A program made the translations under genes and the position numbers. The notes below the pieces were generated by a model that made no database searches, was not told the DNA's origin, and saw only the letters and a list, made by a program, of their open reading frames with translations. A stretch of DNA of 64,000 nt from QZLE01 sp033852135 (GTDB taxonomy: Bacteria > Pseudomonadota > Gammaproteobacteria > QZLD01). The stretch spans positions 1-64,000 of the forward strand of contig JAWSVB010000008.1 of NCBI GenBank assembly GCA_033852135.1, given 5' to 3'. Of this stretch, positions 28,568-37,406 are shown piece by piece (position 1 is the stretch's first letter; every line of letters begins with the position of its first letter).

Positions 28568-28984
28568 ATGACGAATTCAATTTCATACGCCCTTACACTT
28601 TGTGATGATGAAGGTAACTTAATCAAAGGTAGTCTTGAGTACTCTCTAATTGATGGAAAAGATATCGCTACAGAAAAAAGCACCGTTGATACTGCTGCAA
28701 CATCACAGTCAACAACTGAAGTAGGGACATTTCAGGTAAAGGGCTCTATTAAACTTCCAGAAGTAACTGGTGAAACAAGCGTAGACGTTAATGGCGTTGC
28801 ATATGTAAGCATGATGGGGCCACCGATTGCTACAATGTTAACTGCTCAAATTGGAATGAAACTATTATCAATGGAATTTAACTTTATTGAGTCTGATGGG
28901 GCTCATATTGGTGGTGGTTTAAGCTGGGCATCTGAACCTATGCAGCCTGCAAAAGCATGGGGTATTATTGGTAAAAAATCATAA
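28568..28984 (+). CDS. Hypothetical protein
   Basis: A 138-residue protein, no signal peptide. The N-terminal two-thirds is beta-rich, with Thr/Ser-rich turns (DTAATSQSTTEVGTFQVKG). The C-terminal third is Gly/Met-rich (YVSMMGPPIATM, HIGGGLSWASEPM). It has no cysteine beyond one at position 12. I do not recognise a family. The ATG follows AAAGGAATAAAA. Single gene, convergent with pabB only 13 bp away. Confidence 0.65.
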   Translation: MTNSISYALTLCDDEGNLIKGSLEYSLIDGKDIATEKSTVDTAATSQSTTEVGTFQVKGSIKLPEVTGETSVDVNGVAYVSMMGPPIATMLTAQIGMKLLSMEFNFIESDGAHIGGGLSWASEPMQPAKAWGIIGKKS

Positions 28985-28997
28985 CTGGTCTTTAAAT

Positions 28998-30365
28998 CTA
29001 AATAGATTCTAAACCATTTAAAAATGCAGAGGACTTAGTTAGCATCTCTTGATATTCAGAGTCTGCTTCTGAGTCCGCTACAATACCTCCACCAGCCCAG
29101 TAGTGTATTGAATTATTCTTAGTTACAGCAGTTCTAATGGCGATATTAGTATTCATGGAGCCATGGCTGCTTATGTAACCAATAGACCCACAATAAACTC
29201 CCCTACGATGTTTCTCCAACTCTTCAATTACTTCCATTGCCCTAATTTTAGGTGCGCCGGTAATTGATCCTCCTGGGAAACACTGCTTGAGAAGATCAAC
29301 GGCACTATTTGATGTTTTAATTTCACCAGTGACAGTGCTGACCAGGTGGTGAATATTCTCATAGCTCTCAATTTCAAATAGCTTTGGAACCTTAATTGAT
29401 CCTGGTTTACATACTTTACCTAGGTCATTGCGCAAAAGATCAACGATCATCAGATTTTCAGCCCTATTTTTTATGCTTTGCTTTAAAATATCAGCTTGGT
29501 TTGAATCTTTAAGTTCGCAGTTGTCACGCCCAATAGTACCTTTGATAGGTTTGGTAGTGACTTTCGTACCAGAAAGGGATACAAACTGCTCCGGAGAACA
29601 GCTTAAAACCGAGATCTCATCGCCTTTAAAAAATGCACTATATGGAGCAGGATTATGTTTACGCAGAGCTTTATAAATTTGCCAGTTAGAGCCAATATAA
29701 CCTGCTGAAATTCTTTGGGTGTAATTAACCTGATAACAGTCACCATCAAGAATATATTGCTTTATTTTTTCAATAGCTTGATTGTATTCAGCTCTACTTG
29801 CACACCATTCAGGATTACTTGTTAGGGTGAATTCTCTTTTAATAGTTCTGGTTATCGGCTTGGTTTGAGTTGTAACCTCAGCGACAAGCTTTTTTAAATA
29901 CTCTTTGAATTGTTCACAGACGAAGTGGGTTTTCTGTTCTTGGTGGTCAATGATTATTGCCCACTCATAAATTCCAACCTCCATATCTGGTAGCAGAAGA
30001 TCATCTCTTATAGCGTTAGGAACACTTTCTAAGGTTCTACCAAGATCATAGGAGAAATATCCAATTGCTCCCCCATAAAATGGTAGATGAGAAACATCTT
30101 CAGGTAAGGATATATTTTTATTAATGTGTTCTTCAAGAACATCAAAAGGGTTAGATATATAGCTTGTTACTTTACCTTTAAAGGTTACGTTCGTGACTCC
30201 ATTTTTCGAATGGATTTTTTTAATTGGTGAGGCGGTTATGATGTCATACCGGCCTGAGTCTATTGAATCAGCGCAGCTATCCAGATAAACAGCATAGGGC
30301 TTATCTTTGACAACTTCAAAGTAGATAGAGCTATCTTTATAATAGGGGAGTGGCCTTACAATCAC
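28998..30365 (-). CDS. pabB: Aminodeoxychorismate synthase component I
   Basis: A 455-residue chorismate-using enzyme that, with the glutamine amidotransferase PabA, makes 4-amino-4-deoxychorismate for folate. The C-terminal chorismate-binding domain (about 195-450) shows GDCYQVNYTQR, CSPEQFVSL, TKPIKGTIGR, ENLMIVDLLRNDLGKV and FPGGSITGAPKIRAMEVI. The pattern PIKGT with the Lys nucleophile marks aminodeoxychorismate rather than anthranilate synthase. The N-terminal domain is the Anth_synt_I type. The start is GTG overlapping the stop of ispG by four bases, so the two are co-transcribed and coupled. Confidence 0.94.
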   Translation of the reverse strand: MIVRPLPYYKDSSIYFEVVKDKPYAVYLDSCADSIDSGRYDIITASPIKKIHSKNGVTNVTFKGKVTSYISNPFDVLEEHINKNISLPEDVSHLPFYGGAIGYFSYDLGRTLESVPNAIRDDLLLPDMEVGIYEWAIIIDHQEQKTHFVCEQFKEYLKKLVAEVTTQTKPITRTIKREFTLTSNPEWCASRAEYNQAIEKIKQYILDGDCYQVNYTQRISAGYIGSNWQIYKALRKHNPAPYSAFFKGDEISVLSCSPEQFVSLSGTKVTTKPIKGTIGRDNCELKDSNQADILKQSIKNRAENLMIVDLLRNDLGKVCKPGSIKVPKLFEIESYENIHHLVSTVTGEIKTSNSAVDLLKQCFPGGSITGAPKIRAMEVIEELEKHRRGVYCGSIGYISSHGSMNTNIAIRTAVTKNNSIHYWAGGGIVADSEADSEYQEMLTKSSAFLNGLESI

Positions 30366-31642
30366 TCAGCGCAGCCCTTAAAAGCAGAATCTCCAAACCT
30401 TTGTTGAATATAGTCTTCGATCATATTCATAAATTGCTGCTTAATATCGCTACCCTTTAGAGTTGCAACCTTTTTACCATCAACATAGACCGGAGCAGCT
30501 TCAGTTTCCCCTGCCCCTGGTAAGCTAATCCCTATGTCAGCATGTTTGCTTTCGCCAGGACCATTTACAATGCAGCCCATAACAGCGATTGATAGCTTTT
30601 CAACACCTGGAAATTTTGAGCGCCACTCAGGGGAGCGAATCCGTATAAATGTTTGTATTTGGTCTGCTAATTCAAGATAGTCAGCGCTATTGGTTCTACC
30701 GCAGCCAGGGCAAGAAGTTACTTGAGGAGAGAATGCGCGCAGATCAAGAGATTGTAATATCTCCTGAGCAACTATAACTTCTTCAGTTCTATCTCCAGTT
30801 GGGGATGGGGTTAATGAAACACGAATAGTATCGCCAATACCTTGCTGCAATATAACACTTAGGGCTGCGGTTGTGGCAACGACACCCTTAACACCCATTC
30901 CTGCCTCAGTTAAACCAAGATGAAGGGCGTGATTAGATTGCGCTGCTAAATCGTGGTAAACCTCAATCAGGTCCTGCACATGACTCATCTTGCATGAGAG
31001 GATTATAGAGCTTTCAGGTAGGCCAATACTTTCGGCGAAACGCGCACTTTCAACTGCAGAGCGTACTACTGCGCGCTTCATCACCGTCTTATTATCTGTT
31101 GGACTGCTTAGTTGTTCATTCTCAAGTAACATCTTTGCGAGTAATTCTTGGTCAAGGCTTCCCCAGTTGACACCAATACGTACAGCTTTTTCATACTTAC
31201 ATGCGATCTCAATCATTGAAGCAAATTGAGTGTCATGCTTTTCACCACGCCCGACATTCCCAGGGTTAATACGGTATTTGGCTAAAGCCTGTGCACAGTC
31301 AGGGTTGTCTGTAAGCAGCTTGTGCCCATTAAAGTGGAAATCACCAATAAGCGGAACATCAACACCTTCAGCAAGTAGTTTTTCCTTAATAACGGGGATT
31401 GCCTGAGCAGCTTTATTAGTATTTACAGTTAGTCTTACTAACTCTGATCCAGATCGTGCTAAATCTAATACCTGCTTAGTAGTTGTTTCAATATCATCAG
31501 TTGGGGTGTTAGTCATTGATTGAACAACTATAGGATTTTCACCGCCTACGATTATGTTGCCAACTTTTACTGCGGTACGTTTTTTGCGCATAGATTTTAG
31601 TAGGTTATTTGGTTGAATTGTTTGCAGCACTTCATTTTTCAT
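30362..31642 (-). CDS. ispG: 4-hydroxy-3-methylbut-2-enyl diphosphate synthase
   Basis: A 426-residue [4Fe-4S] enzyme of the MEP isoprenoid route, converting MEcPP to HMBPP. The cluster cysteines are visible in SCPGCGRT and MGCIVNGPGESKHADIG. Substrate-binding segments include VQSMTNTPTDD and INPGNVGRGEKHD. At 426 residues it is longer than the roughly 370-residue E. coli form. The inserts around IGVNWGSLDQELLAKML and CKMSHVQDLIEVYHDLA resemble the longer betaproteobacterial/alphaproteobacterial type, which is slightly unusual next to the gammaproteobacterial gene set. It is followed by pabB with a four-base overlap. Confidence 0.95.
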   Translation of the reverse strand: MKNEVLQTIQPNNLLKSMRKKRTAVKVGNIIVGGENPIVVQSMTNTPTDDIETTTKQVLDLARSGSELVRLTVNTNKAAQAIPVIKEKLLAEGVDVPLIGDFHFNGHKLLTDNPDCAQALAKYRINPGNVGRGEKHDTQFASMIEIACKYEKAVRIGVNWGSLDQELLAKMLLENEQLSSPTDNKTVMKRAVVRSAVESARFAESIGLPESSIILSCKMSHVQDLIEVYHDLAAQSNHALHLGLTEAGMGVKGVVATTAALSVILQQGIGDTIRVSLTPSPTGDRTEEVIVAQEILQSLDLRAFSPQVTSCPGCGRTNSADYLELADQIQTFIRIRSPEWRSKFPGVEKLSIAVMGCIVNGPGESKHADIGISLPGAGETEAAPVYVDGKKVATLKGSDIKQQFMNMIEDYIQQRFGDSAFKGCAE

Positions 31643-31736
31643 AAGGGGAACCGATTTCTAAAAGATTGGAGTAGTGATATTCTTCAAAGAACAAATAATA
31701 CTCTATTTTTACCGCTAACAGAATTGGGATTTAGTA

Positions 31737-32192
31737 ATGGTCAGAAAAATCGCATTAAGCTTTATAATCATTGTAGTATGCGCTTCGTGTGCGAGCACTA
31801 ATACAAAGAATGATATCGCAGCTACCAAAAAGATTATTACCACTATGGAAATCTCTCAAAGAGCCTCTAAAGCATATGCTAATGATGACTTTGAACTAGC
31901 AGAAACATTATTTCTACAGGTGGTTAAGAACGACCAAAATAATAGTAGAGGATGGTATAAACTTGGAAATATATATGCAAATAGCGACAGGCTACAAGCA
32001 GCTATAGATGCATATCATAATGCTATTGATATTAAACCTGATCATCAAAAAGCTAGGCATAACCTTGGGGTTATATATTTAGAACAGGCTAAGACCTACC
32101 TGACTGATTCAGGACTAGGTATTGATTCATTAGATGCTGCCGTATTAAAAGATTTAAAAACCTACTTGCAGCAATTATTAGAGCAGTTATAA
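31737..32192 (+). CDS. Small TPR lipoprotein
   Basis: A 151-residue protein with an N-terminal export signal (residues 3-18). A cysteine in VCASC-AST probably becomes the lipid-modified residue, although the -3 position is a non-ideal Cys. Two to three tetratricopeptide units follow (about 40-120), the clearest being SRGWYKLGNIYANSDRLQ and DHQKARHNLGVIYLEQA. Similar small TPR lipoproteins act in assembly or secretion, but nothing nearby names the partner. Divergent from ispG across 94 bp. Confidence 0.75.
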   Translation: MVRKIALSFIIIVVCASCASTNTKNDIAATKKIITTMEISQRASKAYANDDFELAETLFLQVVKNDQNNSRGWYKLGNIYANSDRLQAAIDAYHNAIDIKPDHQKARHNLGVIYLEQAKTYLTDSGLGIDSLDAAVLKDLKTYLQQLLEQL

Positions 32193-32317
32193 ACATTATT
32201 GGGGCGGTAATAGCTAATATTCACTATAGAAATTTCATCTATAACTTAAGCCATATTTTATTAATGTAATATTTTCGGTATAAAATTGTAACCAACTCTA
32301 AAGATATGAGGGATAAG

Positions 32318-33100
32318 ATGACTAATATACAAGAATGTTACTGGCTATTATTTAATGGGCCGAGAGTTCTAGTCATTGATAATGTTTCTCCTTTCCCATT
32401 TCCAAAAACTGATGACATTAATAATTTAGGTTTATGCATTAAGAACAGTGTTGATCTTGGTGAGCACCGTGGCCGTAGCATTATTGGAGCAATTATTCGG
32501 GATGAAGATGTTCCGCAATCATTAAATTTGATCGCTTTTAGAAAACTTTATGGAGTAGTTGAGCTTGAAGATATGTGGTTTGTTGGCAATAGTTTTCAGC
32601 AGGTAAAGTTTGAACAAGAACATGCTTTCTGTGGTAGGTGTGGCATTAAAAATGTCGATAAAACCGATGAAAAGGCTAAAATCTGCCCTGAATGTGGTTT
32701 GGTTGTATACTCAAAAATTTCTCCAGCAGTAATAATGGCAGTAACTAAAGGTGATGAAATATTGCTTGCTACCTCAGTTCAGTTTAAAGAAAAACTATTT
32801 AGTGTCTTAGCAGGTTTTGTTGAGCCTGGTGAAACACTTGAGCAATGTGTGCAGCGTGAGGTGATGGAAGAGGTTGGGATAAAGGTAAAAAATATCAAAT
32901 ACTTTAGCTCGCAACCTTGGCCTTTTTCTAGCTCATTGATGATTGCTTATACCGCTGAATATGATTCAGGGGAAATTGATATAGATGAAAAAGAGATCGT
33001 AGAAGCAGGGTGGTTTAAGGCAAATAACTTACCTGCTATCCCTTCAAGTATCAGCATCGCTAGAAAGCTAATCGACTGGTTTGTTGATAATAATAGTTAA
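32318..33100 (+). CDS. nudC: NAD+ diphosphatase (NudC)
   Basis: A 260-residue Nudix hydrolase that splits NADH/NAD+ and can remove NAD caps from RNA. The zinc ribbon comes from FCGRCG and ICPECG. The Nudix box is complete: GFVEPGETLEQCV followed by REVMEEVGI. The NudC-specific SQPWPF motif follows it (here SQPWPFSSS). The start is ATG 32318, with GAGGGA five bases upstream; that site overlaps an alternative in-frame ATG at 32306. Single gene. Confidence 0.95.
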   Translation: MTNIQECYWLLFNGPRVLVIDNVSPFPFPKTDDINNLGLCIKNSVDLGEHRGRSIIGAIIRDEDVPQSLNLIAFRKLYGVVELEDMWFVGNSFQQVKFEQEHAFCGRCGIKNVDKTDEKAKICPECGLVVYSKISPAVIMAVTKGDEILLATSVQFKEKLFSVLAGFVEPGETLEQCVQREVMEEVGIKVKNIKYFSSQPWPFSSSLMIAYTAEYDSGEIDIDEKEIVEAGWFKANNLPAIPSSISIARKLIDWFVDNNS

Positions 33101-33165
33101 ATGTACCCTAAATCTATTTTTTGTGGGCACTAGGGTAATGTTGTGCTTATAGGTGATATTGTATT

Positions 33166-33201
33166 TATAGCAAACACCAAACACCATTGGCCTTTGCTAT
33201 A
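33166..33201. terminator. Hairpin between nudC and the thioredoxin-like gene
   Basis: Inverted repeat TATAGCAAA / TTTGCTATA with an 18-nt loop, just past the 3' end of the convergent metal module. A second shorter pair, TACCCTA / TAGGGTA, lies at 33104-33110 and 33131-33137. Either may terminate transcription. Confidence 0.4.
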
Positions 33202-33208
33202 TCCGTAG

Positions 33209-33439
33209 CTAGCTAATTATTTCTTTAAGCTCATTTACTGAAGGAACTTTATTCGCAAACTTAATTTCACCATCAATCGCGAATGCAGGGGTTAGCATGA
33301 CGCCTGCTTCTAATATTTTCTCCAGTTCGGATACTTTCTCAATTTCACAATTTATCCCAAGTTCAGATGCTGCTTGATTTGTTCTCTCATAAAGGGTGTT
33401 ACAGTTTTTACACCCAGCGCCATAAATCGAAATCTTCAT
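33209..33439 (-). CDS. Small thioredoxin-fold redox protein
   Basis: A 76-residue thioredoxin-like protein of the 'redox-active disulfide protein 2' kind (MTH895-like). The CxxC active site is at residues 10-13 in GAGCKNCNTLYER, and the cis-Pro is in MLTPAFAIDG. It is the last gene of an operon with a DUF318 permease and an ArsR-type repressor; the same three-gene set is common in bacteria, where it is linked to metal or metalloid stress. It probably passes electrons to, or takes thiol-bound substrate for, the permease, but that is inference. Confidence 0.9.
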   Translation of the reverse strand: MKISIYGAGCKNCNTLYERTNQAASELGINCEIEKVSELEKILEAGVMLTPAFAIDGEIKFANKVPSVNELKEIIS

Positions 33440-33462
33440 ATCTATTCCTCAGTTGTATAAAG

Positions 33463-34503
33463 TTAAGCAAGAACGCCGAGCAGTGGTGCGACGTAATTGA
33501 AAATCCAGCCAGAAAATGTGAATAATACCAATAACAAGAAAAAGAGTATTATTAATAGTTTAGGCTTCATAACTTGTTTTAGCATTAAAAATTCTGGCAA
33601 GCTTGCTCCGGTAACGCTCATCATAAAGGTTAAAGTTGTACCTACTGGAACACCTTTATATAACATAGATTCGGCTACAGGAATCATAGCAGAGGCATTT
33701 GAATACAGAGGGATACCCAAAATACTGGCCAGTGGTACTGTCCACCAGTTTCCAGCAGCAAGATTAGCTTCCACCCATTCTGTTGGCACAAAGCCATGAA
33801 CAATAGCGCCAATGGATATCCCAATGATTACCCAAATCCATATACGCTTCACAATGGTTTTAACTTCATCTTTTGCAAATTGATGTCTTTGCATCCAACT
33901 AGTTTTGTTATTACTCTCTTCACTACACCCACACCCACAACCGCAGCTACTTTGTATAGGTGCTGGTTTGTTAGCCATATCTAGTGATTTTGAACCAAGA
34001 GGGGTAAGGTATTTTTCAGCCTTAATAAGATCGAAGAATATTCCTCCAACTATTCCAGCTGAAACACCAACACCAACATAAATTATTGTAAACTTAATAC
34101 CTAATACTGAACCAAGCAGAAGCACAGCAACTTCATTAACGATAGGTGAAGTTATTAAAAATGCCATAGTGATTCCAATAGGAATTCTAGCCGCTGTGAA
34201 TGCTAGAAATAAAGGGATACTACTACAGCTACAAAATGGAGTTATTGCTCCAAAAAGTGAAGCTAAGAGGTATCCAATAAAACGATTTTTACCACTCAAA
34301 AAATCTCGTACACGCTCAATATTTAATGATGCTCTAGCAGCCCCGATAAGGTAGATCAATACTGCGAGCATGAAAAAAATCTTGGTAATATCTTCAATAA
34401 AAAAATGTATGCTGTGCGTGATATGCTCACCTTGCTCCAGCTTAAGTACCGAGAAGGTTATCCAATCAGCAAATATGGTGAATATTTTAAAAAATTCTGA
34501 CAT
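33463..34503 (-). CDS. DUF318/ArsP-like permease
   Basis: A 346-residue permease with about eight to ten membrane helices. The conserved motif ITPFCSCSSIPLF with its two cysteines, and TSPIVNEVAVLLLGS, define the ArsP/DUF318 family. ArsP members export trivalent organoarsenicals; others are linked to copper or zinc. A cytosolic loop (about residues 185-200) carries a run of alternating cysteines, SSCGCGCGCSEE, a likely metal-binding patch. It lies 24 bp from the thioredoxin-like gene and 30 bp from the ArsR-type gene, all one operon under the palindromic operator at 34891-34934. Confidence 0.9.
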   Translation of the reverse strand: MSEFFKIFTIFADWITFSVLKLEQGEHITHSIHFFIEDITKIFFMLAVLIYLIGAARASLNIERVRDFLSGKNRFIGYLLASLFGAITPFCSCSSIPLFLAFTAARIPIGITMAFLITSPIVNEVAVLLLGSVLGIKFTIIYVGVGVSAGIVGGIFFDLIKAEKYLTPLGSKSLDMANKPAPIQSSCGCGCGCSEESNNKTSWMQRHQFAKDEVKTIVKRIWIWVIIGISIGAIVHGFVPTEWVEANLAAGNWWTVPLASILGIPLYSNASAMIPVAESMLYKGVPVGTTLTFMMSVTGASLPEFLMLKQVMKPKLLIILFFLLLVLFTFSGWIFNYVAPLLGVLA

Positions 34504-34533
34504 GCTGTCTCCAATCTAAAAGTTAAATAGCAG

Positions 34534-34890
34534 CTAAGCTTCTCTTTGTTTTTTGCAGATTACTTGTGGGTCTGTAGAAACAATTTGAGCTAGATTTTTG
34601 GAAATTTGTGAAATTTCATTGGTACTAGCAAACTCTTTTTCTAACCAGTCTTTGAAAGGAGATATACCCCCTTTGATTAGTTTGTACCTAACCCAGCGGC
34701 TATCTTTTCTACTTTGAATTATGTTTGCATTAACAAGAATGCCTAAATGCCTTGATGCTGTAGCACCGCTAATATTTAGAAATTCTATAATTTGACATGC
34801 ACATAGTTCGTTGTATTCCATTAGTGCATAGACAATAAGAAGACGGTTTTTATCTGATAGTGCTTTAAATGTATTAAGTAAATTATTCAT
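34534..34890 (-). CDS. ArsR-family metal/metalloid-responsive repressor
   Basis: A 118-residue winged-helix repressor. LSDKNRLLIVYAL opens the fold, and ELCACQIIEFLNISGATASRHLGIL is the recognition region. The pair C30/C32 in ELCACQ stands where ArsR keeps its ELCVCDL inducer-binding cysteines, so a thiophilic metal or As(III)/Sb(III) is likely the inducer. It heads an operon with the permease and thioredoxin-like genes. The start ATG abuts a 44-bp palindrome that is almost certainly its own operator. Confidence 0.93.
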   Translation of the reverse strand: MNNLLNTFKALSDKNRLLIVYALMEYNELCACQIIEFLNISGATASRHLGILVNANIIQSRKDSRWVRYKLIKGGISPFKDWLEKEFASTNEISQISKNLAQIVSTDPQVICKKQREA

Positions 34891-34934
34891 ATTGCATTCT
34901 ATATTTAGCTAAATGACTAAATATAGAATGCAAT
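34891..34934. promoter_or_regulatory. 44-bp palindromic operator of the ArsR operon
   Basis: Perfect 18-bp inverted repeat ATTGCATTCTATATTTAG / CTAAATATAGAATGCAAT with an 8-bp spacer CTAAATGA, directly before the repressor start codon. A smaller palindrome ATTTAGCTAAAT is nested inside at 34903-34914. The length suggests two repressor dimers. The first codon touches the operator, so the promoter must overlap or lie just beyond it. Confidence 0.85.
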
Positions 34935-34983
34935 AAAAATTTAAACTGGTCAAGGGGTTTAATAATTGAGTGTGTTTTAGTGT

Positions 34984-36306
34984 TTATTCAGCTTTGGGAG
35001 TTAAAACTGCTTGCCACTTTTTAGCTTTATTGATCAATTCAGGCTCATCTATAGTGGTCAAAACACGGTTACTTAACAGTTGTTTTCCTGCAACCCAAAC
35101 ATCTGTCACTTGGTCACGAGTGCTCGCATATACAATTTGTGATACAGGATCATATATCGGTAAACTTTCAATTCCACCTAAGTTAATTGCTGTAATATCA
35201 GCTTGTTTACCAATCTCCAGTGACCCGGTCTCATTCGCAATTCCAAGGGCTTTTGCACCGTTAATAGTTGCTATCTGTAATGCTGTTTCAGCTGGTACTG
35301 AGTCGGCCTTGCCTGATACACCTTTTGCTAGTAGCGCGGCTGTTTTCATCTCTCCAAACATATCAAGGTCATTATTACTTGCTGAACCATCAGTACCAAG
35401 GCAAACATTAACATTGTTATCAATTAGTTTAGTAATAGGGCAGAATCCACTTGCAAGCTTGAGGTTTGACTCTGGGCAGTGAGCAACACTTACATTTTTT
35501 TCTGCCAGAAGATTAATTTCATCATCACTAAGTTGAGTCATATGAACAGCGATTAACTCAGAAGAAATAAAACCAATCTCATCCAGGTTTGCAATAGGTC
35601 TAGCTCCATTCTCTTTTACTGATTGCTCTGTTTCGAATGCTGTTTCGTGTATATGCATCTGTATATTTAATTCGAGCTCGTCTGCTAAGGTTTTTATCCG
35701 TTTTAAGGTAACAGGTGAAACTGTGTATGGTGCATGAGGTGAAAACATCATAGAAATAAGAGGGTTTGATTTATATTTATCAAAGAGCTTTAAACCTTTT
35801 GCTATATATTCATCTGCATTTTGAGCATAAGCACTGGGGAATTCTAAAGCTATAAGTCCGATACAAGCTCTAATGCCGATGCTATTAGCTATCTGAGCTG
35901 TTGCTTCAGGGAAAAAGTACATATCGTTAAAAGTAGTTGTCCCGCTCTTTAACATTTCAGCTATAGCTATTTCAGAGCCATCAGCAACAAACTCATGTGA
36001 AACATGCTCCCCTTCAGCTGGCCAGATATGGTTGTTTAACCACTCAACTAAAGGAAGGTCATCAGCAAACCCTTTTAATAGAGACATGGCAATATGAGTA
36101 TGGCAATTAATTAAGCCAGGAATTAGCGCATGATCTCCAAGCTCAATTTTATTTTGAGGTTGGTATTTCTTACTTGCTTCTATAGTTGGCAGGATATCAA
36201 TTATTTTTGAATTGGAAATAGCAAGAGAATGCTCAGTATAAATTTTTCCAACTGGTTCGACTGGGATAATCCACTTAGCATCAATTAACGTGCATATTGG
36301 TTTCAT
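34984..36306 (-). CDS. mtaD: 5-methylthioadenosine/S-adenosylhomocysteine deaminase
   Basis: A 440-residue amidohydrolase of the TRZ/ATZ type. Metal ligands: HTH in LINCHTHIAMSLLKG, the His in IQMHIHETAFE, the SVAHCPESNLKLASG motif, and the Asp in LGTDGSASNNDLDMFGE. It deaminates methylthioadenosine and S-adenosylhomocysteine to the inosine forms, in the recycling of SAM by-products. The related guanine/atrazine chlorohydrolases cannot be wholly excluded. The start has AAAGGA about nine bases upstream. It lies 58 bp downstream of a TetR regulator in the same direction. Confidence 0.88.
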   Translation of the reverse strand: MKPICTLIDAKWIIPVEPVGKIYTEHSLAISNSKIIDILPTIEASKKYQPQNKIELGDHALIPGLINCHTHIAMSLLKGFADDLPLVEWLNNHIWPAEGEHVSHEFVADGSEIAIAEMLKSGTTTFNDMYFFPEATAQIANSIGIRACIGLIALEFPSAYAQNADEYIAKGLKLFDKYKSNPLISMMFSPHAPYTVSPVTLKRIKTLADELELNIQMHIHETAFETEQSVKENGARPIANLDEIGFISSELIAVHMTQLSDDEINLLAEKNVSVAHCPESNLKLASGFCPITKLIDNNVNVCLGTDGSASNNDLDMFGEMKTAALLAKGVSGKADSVPAETALQIATINGAKALGIANETGSLEIGKQADITAINLGGIESLPIYDPVSQIVYASTRDQVTDVWVAGKQLLSNRVLTTIDEPELINKAKKWQAVLTPKAE

Positions 36307-36364
36307 CTGAAAAATCCTTTAGGCATAAGTTCTAACGGTTTAGTCTTGCTTTGAAAATAATTTT

Positions 36365-37030
36365 TTAGCTTGTTTTTTTTATACTGTATTTCCAGAAAGG
36401 GGTAAGAGTTTCTCTTAACTCATTTTCAAAGTCAGGTAGTAAAAATTGTGCACCTTCTTTTTGAAGAACCTCATGTACTTTCTTCGGCGGATTACATATT
36501 TGCCATGTCCCTAGAATAATTGCATAAGTACGAAGAAGTATTTGTGCACAAAGGATTTTATCATGCTTAAGTGTATCGCCCATTACGGCACCAAGTTCTA
36601 ATAGCTGGTTTTGTATGTTCTTCTTATGTTCATACGCGTCTTCAATTTCAATATTTTGTTCAATAATTGAATTACTTATACCAGTTAGATAGAGCATGGT
36701 TCTATTTTCAGAAAAATAGACACATAGGTTGTTAATAATTGATTTTACTGGGTCATCAGAACTTTCAGAATTAATTATAAAACCTTTAGTATTTTCAATA
36801 AATTCGGTAAATAGACCTTCAATAATCGTTAAAAAAATCTGTTCTTTAGTTGAAAAATATATGTAAACAGTTCCTTTAGCTATACCACAGCTTTTTGAAA
36901 TTTCACTTACGGTGGGTAGGGCTACGGGATTCTCAAAAAAGAGAGAGGTTGCAGCCTCGAGGATGGTCTGTTTTCTATACTCTTTAGACTCAGAGGTACT
37001 AGCGCGTTTAAAATTTTTCACGGGTTCCAT
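36365..37030 (-). CDS. TetR/AcrR-family transcriptional regulator
   Basis: A 221-residue regulator. The N-terminal helix-turn-helix (about residues 20-66) shows QTILEAATSLFFENP and ISKSCGIAKGTVYIYFSTKEQIF, the TetR signature. The C-terminal ligand domain is divergent and I cannot name the ligand. It precedes mtaD in the same direction and may form an operon with it. A short imperfect palindrome around TCACTTCAGGTGA near 37055, upstream of its start, could be an operator. Confidence 0.9.
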   Translation of the reverse strand: MEPVKNFKRASTSESKEYRKQTILEAATSLFFENPVALPTVSEISKSCGIAKGTVYIYFSTKEQIFLTIIEGLFTEFIENTKGFIINSESSDDPVKSIINNLCVYFSENRTMLYLTGISNSIIEQNIEIEDAYEHKKNIQNQLLELGAVMGDTLKHDKILCAQILLRTYAIILGTWQICNPPKKVHEVLQKEGAQFLLPDFENELRETLTPFWKYSIKKTS

Positions 37031-37406
37031 TTCACTTTTAATTGTATTTAATGATTCACTTCAGGTGATTATAGTTTTTCTTATTATTTATAACAGCGTT
37101 AACTAAAAATATTCTGCATTATTCGACTGTTTAAAATTAATAATAAAGAGTAGTTTTTATAGTAATGAGAGAATAAAAACCTAAATTTCAGTATACAAGC
37201 ATGTAACTAGAGTAACTTGTCATTCGAATAGTTTGCTTTGTAATGCATTGATATTATGCTTTTTTAATTGCAAGTAAATGTTTTTATTGTGCAGTATTTG
37301 ACAAGACTATTTTTTTGCTAGTTTGTTTGCACTTGCGATTATAAATTCCATCAGAAAATATTTGATTAAGAAAACGAGTGGTTTAACGATGGTTAAGATA
37401 ATATGG
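37031..37406. other. 376-bp AT-rich intergenic region
   Basis: It lies upstream of the TetR gene and downstream of the Ca2+-repeat gene. Apart from the weak palindrome near 37055 I see no gene, clear terminator or repeat in it. Confidence 0.5.
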
